This document shows positions 25,800-36,075 of a stretch of 64,000 nt of DNA, in pieces (position 1 is the stretch's first letter; every line of letters starts with the position of its first letter). Below the pieces are notes generated by a model. It searched no databases. It saw only the letters and a program-made list of their open reading frames with translations, and was not told where the DNA came from. A program made the position numbers and the translations under genes. The stretch covers positions 1 to 64,000 of the forward strand of contig CAIYYN010000024.1 of assembly GCA_903930435.1 (NCBI GenBank), written 5' to 3'. This stretch comes from an uncultured Hyphomicrobiales bacterium. Lineage in GTDB: Bacteria; Pseudomonadota; Alphaproteobacteria; Rhizobiales; Ancalomicrobiaceae.

Positions 25800-26426
25800 T
25801 CAGGTCACGCGCCGCAGCGTCAGATTGATACGGCCATTGTCGGGTAGCAGCGTCGACGTGCCCGGAATGATCCGGTCGACACCATGAAACGCCAGTCGCG
25901 CGGGTCCGCCAAAGACCAGAACATCGCCGGACGCCAGTTCGACGCTGCGCGTCTTGTCGCGGCGTTCAGTGCCACCAATCCGGAAACGGCAACTGCTGCC
26001 AAGTGAAATCGAGACGACTGGCGCGTCAAAATCTGCCTCGTCGCGATCCTGATGCAGGCCCATCTTCGCCTCTGGTCCGTAATAATTGACGAGGCAGGCC
26101 TCAGGGGGACGCGGAAAATCGGCGACTTGCTGCCAGATCGACAGGATGCTGTCCGGGATCTTCGGCCAGGGTTGAGCGGTCACGGGATGGAGGGGCTGGT
26201 ACCGATAACCGCCGGACTTGTCAGAGACCCAGCCGAGCGAGCCCATGTTGGTCATCCGAACGGAGAACGGCTTGCCGGTGCGCGGCATTTCAGGTGTGAA
26301 CAGGGGAGCCGATCTGGCCGCATCGCGCAAGGTCGCGACAAGCGCCTCCTGATCCGTCCGCGGCAGGAATCCGGGATAGAGCACGCAGCCCGGTGTAATC
26401 GTCAGTGAGGCGGATGTGGCAGTCAT
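25800..26426 (-). CDS. alkB: DNA/RNA oxidative demethylase AlkB
   Basis: A 208-residue Fe(II)/2-oxoglutarate dioxygenase that removes 1-methyladenine and 3-methylcytosine damage. The metal triad is in GLHQDRDE (HxD) and AFHGVDRI (distal His), and the 2-oxoglutarate Arg is in INLTLRR. The NYYGPEAKMGLH and SVRMTNMGSLGW stretches match AlkB. The ATG at 26426 overlaps the stop of a 17-codon ORF immediately upstream (ATGA), and no independent strong ribosome site is visible, suggesting coupling to that leader. Confidence 0.9.
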   Translation of the reverse strand: MTATSASLTITPGCVLYPGFLPRTDQEALVATLRDAARSAPLFTPEMPRTGKPFSVRMTNMGSLGWVSDKSGGYRYQPLHPVTAQPWPKIPDSILSIWQQVADFPRPPEACLVNYYGPEAKMGLHQDRDEADFDAPVVSISLGSSCRFRIGGTERRDKTRSVELASGDVLVFGGPARLAFHGVDRIIPGTSTLLPDNGRINLTLRRVT

Positions 26427-26476
26427 CGGTTTATGGCTCGGTACAGGGCAGGCCCGATCAGCAAGAGTTCATTCAT
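26423..26476 (-). CDS. 17-codon leader ORF coupled to alkB
   Basis: A very short ORF reading MNELLLIGPALYRAINR. AAGGAG lies 10 nt before its ATG, a better ribosome site than any seen for alkB, and its TGA overlaps the alkB ATG. The arrangement implies that ribosomes finishing the leader initiate alkB. The peptide is mildly hydrophobic and may have no function of its own. Evidence is positional only. Confidence 0.45.
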   Translation of the reverse strand: MNELLLIGPALYRAINR

Positions 26477-26505
26477 GACGAGATCACTCCTTCGTGACAG
26501 AGCGT

Positions 26506-26534
26506 CTTGCGGTGTGGAAAGTCGCACCATATAT
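26506..26534 (+). promoter_or_regulatory. Sigma-32 (RpoH)-type promoter for dnaK
   Basis: CTTGCGG (26506-26512), a 14-nt spacer and CCATATAT (26527-26534) match the heat-shock sigma factor pattern CTTG...CCCATnT / CYTATNT of proteobacteria. The predicted start of transcription leaves a leader of about 150 nt before dnaK. No CIRCE element was found. Confidence 0.6.
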
Positions 26535-26688
26535 ACGCTTCAAGTCGCGTGAGGCATCGTCTTCGAGGGCCGAATCGCGCAAGCATGTGACACTTAAACC
26601 CTGACACGTCCATCGGGGGCTGCCGTCGCTGTTACAGTGACATGGGATGCCGTATGGGTCCGGGCAGTCTGCCGGAAAGAGAGGCATT

Positions 26689-28590
<1,902 letters not shown>

Positions 28591-28602
28591 GCGAACGCAA
28601 TT

Positions 28603-28634
28603 GAAGCCTGTCGGACTAGCGTCTGGCAGGCTTC
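28603..28634 (+). terminator. Hairpin after dnaK
   Basis: Perfect 8-bp stem GAAGCCTG (28603-28610) and CAGGCTTC (28627-28634), 12 nt after the dnaK stop. There is no strong T-tract, so it may be a leaky terminator or a 3' stabiliser that lowers dnaJ expression relative to dnaK. Confidence 0.45.
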
Positions 28635-28678
28635 CCCGTTTCGCTGCAAGGCACGTAAAACTCCTCCGTCATTGCGAG

Positions 28679-28724
28679 CGAAGCAATCCAGCAGGTCCGG
28701 TCGGTCGGCGTGTGGATTGCTTCG
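28679..28724. repeat. Palindromic intergenic repeat in the dnaK-dnaJ gap
   Basis: Perfect 12-bp arms CGAAGCAATCCA (28679-28690) and TGGATTGCTTCG (28713-28724) around a 22-nt loop. The preceding bases read CGTCATTGCGAG, so the element begins like the TCATTGCGAGCGAAGCAATCC repeats known as dispersed palindromes in many bacterial genomes. It lies within the predicted dnaKJ transcript. Confidence 0.65.
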
Positions 28725-28810
28725 TTTTGTGCGAAATGGCGCTGGTCGTGTAAATCTTATCTGTCACAAGCGTTTTCGTAACGACCATCAGCGGGGCTGA
28801 AGAAACCAGC

Positions 28811-29947
28811 ATGTCCAAGCGCGACTTTTACGAAGTGCTGGGCGTCTCCAAGAGCGCCGACGAAAAAGATCTGAAGGCTGCGTTTCGCAAGCTGGCCATG
28901 CAATATCACCCGGACCGCAATCCCGGTGACAAGGCATCCGAGGCCGCGTTCAAGGAAATCAACGAAGCCTATGACACGCTGAAGGATCCGCAAAAGCGGG
29001 CTGCCTATGATCGCTTCGGTCATGCAGCGTTCGAGCAGGGCGGCGGCGCGGGTGGTCCGGGTTTCAACGGCGATTTCGCCCAGACTATGTCGGACATCTT
29101 CGAGAGCTTCTTCGGCGGTGACGGTGATCCGCGCCGTGGACGCTCTGCAGGTGGGCGCGAACGTGGCGCGGACCTGCGCTACAATATGGAAATCACGCTT
29201 GAGGAAGCCTTCCAGGGCAAGCAGGTCGAGATCCGAGTGCCGACCTCGATTACCTGTGAGGCTTGCTCCGGCTCGGGTGCGAAGCCCGGAACCGCGCCGC
29301 AGAACTGTCGGACGTGTGGAGGGCAGGGTCGCGTCCGCGCAATGCAGGGCTTCTTCACCATCGAGCGTACCTGCCCGACCTGTCAGGGGCGCGGTCAGGT
29401 GATCGCCGATCCCTGCGGCAAATGTGGTGGGTCTGGCCGGACAACGAACGAAAAGACGCTTACAGTCAATATCCCGGCCGGCATTGAGGACGGCACGCGT
29501 ATCCGTCTGTCCGGGGAGGGCGAAGCGGGCGCACGTGGCGGTCCGGCTGGCGACCTCTATATCTTTATCGGTCTGAAGCCGCATGAGTTTTTCCAGCGCG
29601 ACGGGGCTGATATCTATTGCCGGGTGCCGATCTCGATGACGACGGCAGCGCTCGGCGGTCAGTTCGATGTGCCGACGCTGTCAGGCGAAAAGACCAAGGT
29701 GAAGGTGCCCGAGGGAACGCAAGCGGGCAAACAGTTCCGGCTTCGTGGCAAGGGCATGCCGGTGATGCGCTCGGCCAGCCAGGGTGACATGTATATCCAG
29801 GTCCTGGTTGAAACGCCGCGTAACCTGACCCGCAAGCAGCGCGAGTTGCTGGAAGAATTTGAAAAAGCCTCGTCAGGCGAGACAAATCCGGAAAGCCATG
29901 GTTTCTTTGCCAAGGTCAAGGATTTTTTCGGCAATCTCGGGGAATAG
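28811..29947 (+). CDS. dnaJ: Chaperone DnaJ (Hsp40)
   Basis: A 378-residue co-chaperone. The J domain has the HPD tripeptide in [11 protein letters not shown]; a Gly-rich linker follows; the zinc-binding region contains four CxxCxGxG-type repeats ([32 protein letters not shown]); the C-terminal substrate domains complete the classical type I layout. It stimulates DnaK ATP hydrolysis. The ATG at 28811 is the first codon of the J domain. Confidence 0.97.
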   Translation: MSKRDFYEVLGVSKSADEKDLKAAFRKLAMQYHPDRNPGDKASEAAFKEINEAYDTLKDPQKRAAYDRFGHAAFEQGGGAGGPGFNGDFAQTMSDIFESFFGGDGDPRRGRSAGGRERGADLRYNMEITLEEAFQGKQVEIRVPTSITCEACSGSGAKPGTAPQNCRTCGGQGRVRAMQGFFTIERTCPTCQGRGQVIADPCGKCGGSGRTTNEKTLTVNIPAGIEDGTRIRLSGEGEAGARGGPAGDLYIFIGLKPHEFFQRDGADIYCRVPISMTTAALGGQFDVPTLSGEKTKVKVPEGTQAGKQFRLRGKGMPVMRSASQGDMYIQVLVETPRNLTRKQRELLEEFEKASSGETNPESHGFFAKVKDFFGNLGE

Positions 29948-30045
29948 AACCACCGGAATCTGCCCCTGTTTTGTCATAAAGTCATCAATCCTTCATGGCT
30001 TGTTGCAAAAGTGCGCCCCAGTCTTTTTACGGATGGGAGCACAAA

Positions 30046-30606
30046 ATGGGCAAGATATCGGACCTGCGGACGCAGATTCACGAAACCGAAGAGCGTCTTT
30101 TGGCTGAGCTTCGCAAATCACGCCGCGATCTGCGCACGATAAACGTGGATGCAGCGGCCTCCGAAGCTCCTGAATACCCGCTGACAGTGGGTCAGCGGGT
30201 GGCCGACTGGGTTGCTGCTGGCATGGGCTCCTGGACCTTCATCATTGTCCAGTCGGTCATTCTGGCCGTCTGGATTGTGCTGAATATCACGGCCTATATC
30301 ACCAACTGGGATCCCTATCCGTTCATCCTGCTCAATCTGGTGCTGTCGTTCCAGGCCGCTTATGCTGCGCCTGTGATCATGATGAGCCAGAACCGCCAGC
30401 AGGACATCGATCGTCGCGCTGCCGAGGAAGATCATCGGATCAACATCAAGGCCGAGCTGGAAATCGAGCTGTTGCACCAGAAGCTCGATCAGCTGCGCGA
30501 AACCGAGGTCCTCTATCTGACGGAAACCGTCAAGGAGCTCACGGCGCTCCTGTCGCGCGCCAATATCGAGCCCTCCGATACGCTCGAATTGCCAGTCGGC
30601 GAATAA
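30046..30606 (+). CDS. DUF1003-family membrane protein
   Basis: A 186-residue protein. The pattern VGQRVADWVAAGMGSWTFIIVQSVILAVWIVLN-x-ITNWDPYPFILLNLVLSFQAAYAAPVIMMSQNRQQDIDR is the DUF1003 signature: two membrane helices, about residues 58-80 and 92-112, with a conserved Asp/Arg-rich segment. The N-terminal and C-terminal parts are predicted coiled coils. Function of the family is unknown. The ATG at 30046 follows GGGAGC at a good distance; codons at 29995 and 30032 are less likely starts. Confidence 0.82.
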   Translation: MGKISDLRTQIHETEERLLAELRKSRRDLRTINVDAAASEAPEYPLTVGQRVADWVAAGMGSWTFIIVQSVILAVWIVLNITAYITNWDPYPFILLNLVLSFQAAYAAPVIMMSQNRQQDIDRRAAEEDHRINIKAELEIELLHQKLDQLRETEVLYLTETVKELTALLSRANIEPSDTLELPVGE

Positions 30607-30612
30607 GCCAGT

Positions 30613-32241
30613 TTAAACAACGATCTCGCCACCCGCCGTCAAAATGGCGTCCTGGGTGTCGAGGTCGAGTGCAACAGCCTGACCGAGTTCCAGCTCGGTC
30701 ACGGCTTCCGGATAGGTGCCTATGATGTTGCGGGCACCAATGTCGCCAGTCAGGCCCATCAGGTCGCCAAAGAAACGCCGCGACCAGAGAACGGGGTTGC
30801 CGCGCTTGCCCTCAAATGTCGGCACGACGATCAGCGATCCCTTGGCCGGGTCATAGGCCGCAATCAACTGATCGATCATCTGAGCCGTCACACGCGGCAT
30901 ATCGGCCAGCAGGACGAGAACCGCTTCGGCCTCCGGTGGCAGTGCCGCCAGACCCGCCTTCAGCGATGTCGACATGCCGTCGGCAAAATCCGGGTTGTGC
31001 ACGATGGTTGCGTCAACGCCGTCGAGCGCAGCGCTGACGCGATCTGCCATGTGCCCGGTCACGATCGTCACGCTGCTGACGGCGGATTCCACGGCGGACT
31101 CCGCGACATGACGGACAAGCGGCTTGTCGTCGATGGTCGCCAATAATTTGTTGGGTCCGCCCATGCGGGAGGATTTGCCTGCCGCCAGCACCAGTGCGGC
31201 AATATGCCGCTCGCTTTGGTTCGCTGCCTCCGTGGTTCCTTCGCGCGGTCGAGGCCGTGATACGATGTCCATGAGCAAACCACCTACGCCAAATCCCAGG
31301 ATATCGCGGGCCCCGACCGGAATGTCGGCCAAAAGCCGCGACAGGATCCAGTCAAAGCCATTTTCACGCGGTGAACGGGCACAGCCGGGCGCACCGAGAA
31401 CGGGTCGACCGTCGATCTGCCCAAGCAGGAGCAAATTGCCGGGATCAACCGGCATGCCGAACTGGATGATCTCGCCGCCCGCATGATGGATGGCAGACGG
31501 AATGACGTCATCCCGGTCAACGACGGCAGACGCGCCAAAGATGACGACGAGCTCGGCATTGTCCTCAGACAGCGACCGGCGGACGGCGTCGGCAATCGCA
31601 TTGGTCTGATGGGGCACCCGCAAATCGGACACGATGGCTGCGCCCGCAGGTGCCAGCCGACCGGCCATAACCTTCAGCGTCTTGTCGATCACGGATGGCT
31701 TAAGGCTTGGCAATAGGGTCGAAACCATGCCGATTCGCTTCAGACGGAACGGCGCGACCCGGACGAGCGAGCCGTGGCGGGAAATCAGGTCGAGGGCTTG
31801 CGCGACGACGCGTCTTGGCAACGCGAACGGGATGATCTTCACGGTGGCCAGCATGCGGCCGATTTCGCAGGACGCGTAATCGGCGAGTGTCGCAAACGTT
31901 AGTCCGGGATCGATCTGGTTCAGGGCGTTAATGCCATCGCGATCAACGGTCAGGAGCCCGGCGCAGTCCGCATAGAGATTGGCGCGACCGGTATCGGCGG
32001 CATCGATACGGACATGCGGCCCGGCAAGCGCCGCTGCAATTGTCGCAGCCGCTTCGTCTTCGCTGATATCGTCAGCGTCCAGTCGGGCGACGATGACCTC
32101 GGTGAGCGACGCAGCGGCAAAGGCGTCGATATCGGTCTGGCTGATCCGATGTCCCTTGCGCAGGGTCTTGTCGGCAATCATCACCGAATGTGCCAGCACC
32201 GCACCTAGGCTATCGGCAATGGCGACCGGGCCGAATTTCAT
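30613..32241 (-). CDS. Molybdopterin-binding / NTP-transferase fusion for molybdenum cofactor maturation
   Basis: A 542-residue protein with two parts. Residues to about 340 form a molybdopterin-binding MoeA/MogA-like region (VVIFGASAVVDRDDVIPSAI). Residues about 347-535 are a MobA/MocA-like nucleotidyltransferase (AALVLAAGKSSRMGGPNKLL, LVLLADMPRVTAQMIDQL, GKRGNPVLWSRRFF). Such fusions are known as probable cytidylyltransferases for Mo-enzymes of the xanthine oxidase family. It overlaps the xdhC-like gene (ATGA) and follows a second XdhC-type gene. The Mo-enzyme itself is not in the window. Confidence 0.85.
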   Translation of the reverse strand: MKFGPVAIADSLGAVLAHSVMIADKTLRKGHRISQTDIDAFAAASLTEVIVARLDADDISEDEAAATIAAALAGPHVRIDAADTGRANLYADCAGLLTVDRDGINALNQIDPGLTFATLADYASCEIGRMLATVKIIPFALPRRVVAQALDLISRHGSLVRVAPFRLKRIGMVSTLLPSLKPSVIDKTLKVMAGRLAPAGAAIVSDLRVPHQTNAIADAVRRSLSEDNAELVVIFGASAVVDRDDVIPSAIHHAGGEIIQFGMPVDPGNLLLLGQIDGRPVLGAPGCARSPRENGFDWILSRLLADIPVGARDILGFGVGGLLMDIVSRPRPREGTTEAANQSERHIAALVLAAGKSSRMGGPNKLLATIDDKPLVRHVAESAVESAVSSVTIVTGHMADRVSAALDGVDATIVHNPDFADGMSTSLKAGLAALPPEAEAVLVLLADMPRVTAQMIDQLIAAYDPAKGSLIVVPTFEGKRGNPVLWSRRFFGDLMGLTGDIGARNIIGTYPEAVTELELGQAVALDLDTQDAILTAGGEIVV

Positions 32242-32969
32242 TGCGCCGCGCCGGTCGTCTCCGGGGAGACGGCAAGATAGGCTGGGCGCAGCCGCAGGGC
32301 CTCGATGATCTGGGCGAGGATCGACACCGCAATCTCGGCGGGCGATTGCGCGCCGATCTTGAGGCCGATGGGAGCGGCGATCCGGCCAATCCGGGCCTCG
32401 GAAATACCGTTGGCCTGAAGGCGTTCGACCCGCTTTGCGTGGGTCTTGCGGCTGCCGAGAGCACCGACATAGAAGCAGCCTGCATTCAAGGCGGCGGCAA
32501 TCGGCCAGTCGTCAATTTTTGGATCATGGGTCACGGCGACAAGCGCCGCATAGGCATCCAATGTCAGTTTCGACGGTATCACGTCTTCGGGCCATTCCGG
32601 CAGGATGGGCGTGCCCTCGAAGCGCTCTTCGGTCGCGAAGGCAGTGCGGGGATCAATTATCGTCACATCGAACCCGGCAATCCGCGCCATCGGGGCAAGA
32701 GCCTGCGAGATATGCGCGGCGCCAATCACGATGATCCGGGGCGGCGGCACGTGGACCGTGAGGAAGTGCTTCGACCCATCCGCCGTTTCGATCATGCCGG
32801 ATTTGCCGGACCGGAACGCCGCCGTCAGCTCAGGCGCGAGCGGATCCTCTGCTGAGAGATCGGTTTCGAACACAAGGCGATCCGCGCCGGTCGCCAGATC
32901 CGACACGCGGATCACGGCCTGTCGATCCCGTCGGGCCTGATTGAGCCGACGTAAGAGAGTGAGATCCAT
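32238..32969 (-). CDS. XdhC-family maturation protein, Rossmann-domain type
   Basis: A 243-residue protein with the XdhC C-terminal NAD-like fold: IIVIGAAHISQALAPMARIAGFDVTIIDPR, then YVGALGSRKTHAKRVERL and GLKIGAQSPAEIAVSILAQII. XdhC proteins insert sulfurated molybdenum cofactor into xanthine-oxidase-type enzymes. The N-terminal XdhC domain is missing here but is encoded by the next upstream gene, so the pair is a split XdhC/CoxI. Its stop overlaps the start of the fusion protein. Confidence 0.82.
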   Translation of the reverse strand: MDLTLLRRLNQARRDRQAVIRVSDLATGADRLVFETDLSAEDPLAPELTAAFRSGKSGMIETADGSKHFLTVHVPPPRIIVIGAAHISQALAPMARIAGFDVTIIDPRTAFATEERFEGTPILPEWPEDVIPSKLTLDAYAALVAVTHDPKIDDWPIAAALNAGCFYVGALGSRKTHAKRVERLQANGISEARIGRIAAPIGLKIGAQSPAEIAVSILAQIIEALRLRPAYLAVSPETTGAAQ

Positions 32970-32993
32970 GGGGTCAGCTCCAGCAGGCGGAAA

Positions 32994-33329
32994 TCAGTTC
33001 AGGCGTTCGACATAGACCGAGATCCGGCCACCGCAGGACAGCCCCACACGCCACGCGGTTTCGTCCGCCACGCCAAATTCGATCAGCCGTGGCTTGCCGT
33101 CTGCGATCACATCGATGGCCTCGGAAACCACCGCGCCCTCGACACAGCCGCCCGAGACGGAGCCTTCGAAGTGGCCTGTATCGTCGATGGCCAGATGGCT
33201 GCCAACAGGCCGAGGGGCGGAACCCCAGGTCTCGACAACGGTCGCAATCGCGACACCGCGACCACCTGCGCGCCAGCTTTCAGCCAGCCCCAGCACGTCC
33301 TTGTCGCTCAAGTCTGTTCCATCGCTCAT
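32994..33329 (-). CDS. XdhC/CoxI N-terminal-domain protein
   Basis: A 111-residue protein that covers only the N-terminal XdhC domain: ATVVETWGSAPRPVGSHLAIDDTGHFEGSVSGGCVEGAVVSEA, then CGGRISVYVERL. The cysteines of GGCVEG and SCGG are the family's conserved pair. Together with the Rossmann-type gene 24 nt downstream it reconstitutes a full XdhC. Small two-gene versions are common near carbon-monoxide-dehydrogenase-like enzymes. Confidence 0.82.
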   Translation of the reverse strand: MSDGTDLSDKDVLGLAESWRAGGRGVAIATVVETWGSAPRPVGSHLAIDDTGHFEGSVSGGCVEGAVVSEAIDVIADGKPRLIEFGVADETAWRVGLSCGGRISVYVERLN

Positions 33330-33466
33330 GGCGTCCCCCGGTGGTGACGATTGGTCTCGTCCCTATATAGGGTGGACTATAGCGCAACAAAAGCCTTCGG
33401 CGAAAGAGTCCCGCGCGCAGGGCTGCATGCACGTTTGCAGCACCTGCTCACGCGACAGTACTTGGC

Positions 33467-34270
33467 TCAGGGAACGCGCGACGGATCGCCCACAAATTCC
33501 GGCGAGCAATAACCGCCGCCCTGGAAGGCTTCTTCAATCGGGTCGTCGGTGACGATGTGTTCGACCTCACTGGCGAAGGCTTCGGCATTGTCTTCCGGCT
33601 TGTAGCCGAGCCGATAGGCGTTGGAATTATCCCACCAGGAGCGGGTGTTGGCGGAGACGCCATAAACGATCTCGTTCAGGAAATCGGCGGTCAGGCCGAC
33701 TTCGACGAGTTTCACGAGGTCACCGTAGGAGAGCCAGGTCGACAGCATGCGCGCGTTCGTCGGCTTGGGGAAGCAGGAGCCGATGCGCAGCGACAGGGTC
33801 CTGATGCCGTATTTGTTGGCGTAGAGCGACGCCATGTCTTCGCCGAAGGCCTTGGACAGGCCATAGCGCGTATCGGGGCGGGCAGGCGCCGTGTGATCGA
33901 TGCGCTGGGACCGGCGGTGAAATCCGATGGCGTGGTTTGAGCTTGCGAAAATGACGCGCTGGACACCCGCCTTGCGGGCCCCTTCGTAGAGATTGATCAG
34001 GCCGATCAGGTTCGCTGTGATCACCTGATCCCAGCTTCCCTCGACCGATTGCCCGCCGAGGTGCACGATCCCGTCAATCCCCTCGCAGATCCGCGCTGTT
34101 GCCTCGGCATCGGAGAGATTGGCAACGATTGTTTCTTCGCCAGGACCAGCCGGTTCCATTGGCGCCACATCGGAAAGGCGCATGAACGCGTATTTGCCGG
34201 CCAGCCGGGCGCGAACCTGACGTCCGAGAGCGCCGGCGGCACCAGTGACAAGAATTTTGCTTACGGTCAT
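33467..34270 (-). CDS. udh: Uronate dehydrogenase (SDR family)
   Basis: A 267-residue extended SDR. The NAD motif is ILVTGAAGALGRQVRARL at the N-terminus, and the catalytic triad is in SSNHAIGF and DTRYGLSKAFGE (YxxxK). Length and the SWWDNSNAYRLGYKPEDNAE stretch fit Agrobacterium-type uronate dehydrogenase, which oxidises glucuronate or galacturonate to the aldarolactone. The ATG at 34270 is preferred over the codon at 34306. It diverges from an SMP-30 lactonase, which would open the product; the shared 195-nt gap has a palindromic site. Confidence 0.78.
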   Translation of the reverse strand: MTVSKILVTGAAGALGRQVRARLAGKYAFMRLSDVAPMEPAGPGEETIVANLSDAEATARICEGIDGIVHLGGQSVEGSWDQVITANLIGLINLYEGARKAGVQRVIFASSNHAIGFHRRSQRIDHTAPARPDTRYGLSKAFGEDMASLYANKYGIRTLSLRIGSCFPKPTNARMLSTWLSYGDLVKLVEVGLTADFLNEIVYGVSANTRSWWDNSNAYRLGYKPEDNAEAFASEVEHIVTDDPIEEAFQGGGYCSPEFVGDPSRVP

Positions 34271-34335
34271 GAACGCCGGTCTCCCCTCTGCCGTGCCCTG
34301 ATCCAAAAGGTCAGCATTTGCACGTGTCTGAACTG

Positions 34336-34356
34336 GACAAAATTTGTAAACTTGTC
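34336..34356. promoter_or_regulatory. Candidate operator between udh and the SMP-30 gene
   Basis: GACAA (34336-34340) and TTGTC (34352-34356) are perfect 5-bp arms of a 21-bp imperfect palindrome with inner TT/AA pairs around G at 34346. It lies between divergent uronate genes, where a GntR- or LacI-type repressor would be expected. No regulator gene is adjacent. Confidence 0.4.
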
Positions 34357-34465
34357 ATAGCTCAACGCAACAAGCTGGTCGAGCCATCTGATGCGGGATT
34401 CTTGAAACAATCTGACACGACCCTGCGACTGTTACCCGCTGTTCAGCTCGAAAGAGGATTCCGCT

Positions 34466-35344
34466 ATGGATTTCAGAGTTTTAAGCACAAAGCAAAATCG
34501 CCTGGGCGAAGGCCCGACCTGGGATGACCGGACGGGGCGACTGATCTGGACAGACATTGAATCGCGCGTCCTGCACGCCATGAATGCTGATGGCAGTGGC
34601 TTCGAGACCTGGCTGATGCCGGATCGGGTGTGTTCGCTGGGGCTGACGACACGAGGACGGTTGATCCTGTCGTTTCCAAAATCCGTCCAGCTGTTTGATC
34701 TGGACACCAGCATCTTCGAGATGCTGGCGCGCTTCGATCACGAACCCGCAAACATGCGCCTCAACGACGGCAAGGTCGGCCCGGATGGCGCGTTCTGGGT
34801 CGGGTCCATGGACGAGAACAAGGACCGCCAGCAGATTGGTTCGCTCTATCGGGTTCTGGCTGATGGAACCGTTGAGACGAAGCTGCATCACGAGGTGCAT
34901 GTCTCCAACGGTCTCGCCTGGTCGCCGGACGGGCGCACGATGTTCTATTCGAATTCACGCGGTGGCTGGATTGATCGGTTCGATTTCGACGCCTCGACGG
35001 GAGCCATGACCGGGCGCGTCCGGATCGCGACGCCGGATGACACGATCGGTCGACCGGATGGCGCGGCCTGTGATGCTCTGGGCCGGTACTGGAGCGCGGG
35101 CGTATCGACGGGGTTTCTCAATTGCTTTGACCGGGATGGCCAACTGGTCGAACACATCAAGGTGCCCGTCGCGGCACCGACCATGCCCTGCTTCGGCGGG
35201 GATGGGTTAAAAACGCTGTTTCTGACGAGCCTCACCGAAGGCGTGTCGGACGAGCGGCTCGCCGCCCATCCCCTGACCGGACAATTGATCGCGCTCGATG
35301 TCGGTGTCGCAGGCGCTGCCGTCAGCCGTTTCAAGGAGCGATAG
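34466..35344 (+). CDS. SMP-30/gluconolactonase-family lactonase
   Basis: A 292-residue six-bladed beta-propeller enzyme. Family motifs are GEGPTWDDRTGRLIWTDIE near the N-terminus, NDGKVGPDGAFWVGSMDE in the middle, HVSNGLAWSPDGRTMFYSNS and RPDGAACDALGRYWSAG; the Glu, Asn and Asp residues that hold the divalent metal are present. It likely hydrolyses sugar lactones, and proximity to a uronate dehydrogenase suggests aldarolactones. The ATG at 34466 follows an AGAGGA stretch. Confidence 0.83.
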   Translation: MDFRVLSTKQNRLGEGPTWDDRTGRLIWTDIESRVLHAMNADGSGFETWLMPDRVCSLGLTTRGRLILSFPKSVQLFDLDTSIFEMLARFDHEPANMRLNDGKVGPDGAFWVGSMDENKDRQQIGSLYRVLADGTVETKLHHEVHVSNGLAWSPDGRTMFYSNSRGGWIDRFDFDASTGAMTGRVRIATPDDTIGRPDGAACDALGRYWSAGVSTGFLNCFDRDGQLVEHIKVPVAAPTMPCFGGDGLKTLFLTSLTEGVSDERLAAHPLTGQLIALDVGVAGAAVSRFKER

Positions 35345-35469
35345 GATCGGCTGATCTCGGGACTTCGATGCAGGCGTTGACGGATTGTTTCCTGGATCGG
35401 CCTTGATCCCGGATGAAAACGCCTTATCTGCAGACAGAAGTACAATTTTATTGAACTAAGGAGCCATTG

Positions 35470-36063
35470 ATGTCGACTGTTCTTGATACCGCCGTGCTTG
35501 CCCAGCTTTTCACGGAAGCCCGCACTCATAATGCCTTTCTTGACAAGCCGGTTAGCGACGAGCTTCTGCTCGAGGTGGCGCGCCTCGCCCAGTTTGGTCC
35601 GACAGAGGCCAATACCTTGCCGGGTCGCTTCGTGTTTGTGAAGTCGCCCGAGGCCAAGGCCAAGCTCGCCCCGGCGATGGCAGAAGGCAACCGTGCCAAG
35701 ACGCTGGCTGCGCCTGCCACGATCATCGCAGCCTATGACATGGCGTTCTATGACAATCTGCCGAAGACCTTCCCGCAGGTTGACGCACGGTCCTGGTACG
35801 TGGGTCGTGACGACGCAGGCAAGCGCTGGGTCGCCGAGCGCTCGACCGCGCTTCAGATCGGCTATCTGACGATGGCCGCACGGGCCCTCGGCCTCGATCT
35901 CGGGCCGATGGGTGGCTTTGATGCGGCAGCGATTGATGCCGCCTTCTTTGCAGGCACGACGTGGAAGGCGTATCTCGTGATCAACATCGGTTACGGCGAC
36001 AAGGAAAAGCTCTACCCGCGCAATCCGCGCCTCGATCCGGCTGAGTACGTCAAGATCGTCTGA
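35470..36063 (+). CDS. rutE: RutE-like malonic semialdehyde reductase (nitroreductase family)
   Basis: A 197-residue FMN-dependent oxidoreductase. The conserved region ARTHNAFLDKPVSDELLLEVARLAQFGPTEANTLPGRFVFVKSPEAK and ALQIGYLTMAARALGLDLGPMGGFD match the RutE/HadB subgroup. RutE reduces malonic semialdehyde from pyrimidine breakdown to 3-hydroxypropionate. No other rut genes are nearby, so the physiological substrate could be another aldehyde or nitro compound. The ATG at 35470 follows AAGGAG. Confidence 0.78.
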   Translation: MSTVLDTAVLAQLFTEARTHNAFLDKPVSDELLLEVARLAQFGPTEANTLPGRFVFVKSPEAKAKLAPAMAEGNRAKTLAAPATIIAAYDMAFYDNLPKTFPQVDARSWYVGRDDAGKRWVAERSTALQIGYLTMAARALGLDLGPMGGFDAAAIDAAFFAGTTWKAYLVINIGYGDKEKLYPRNPRLDPAEYVKIV

Positions 36064-36075
36064 TCCGAAACGCGA

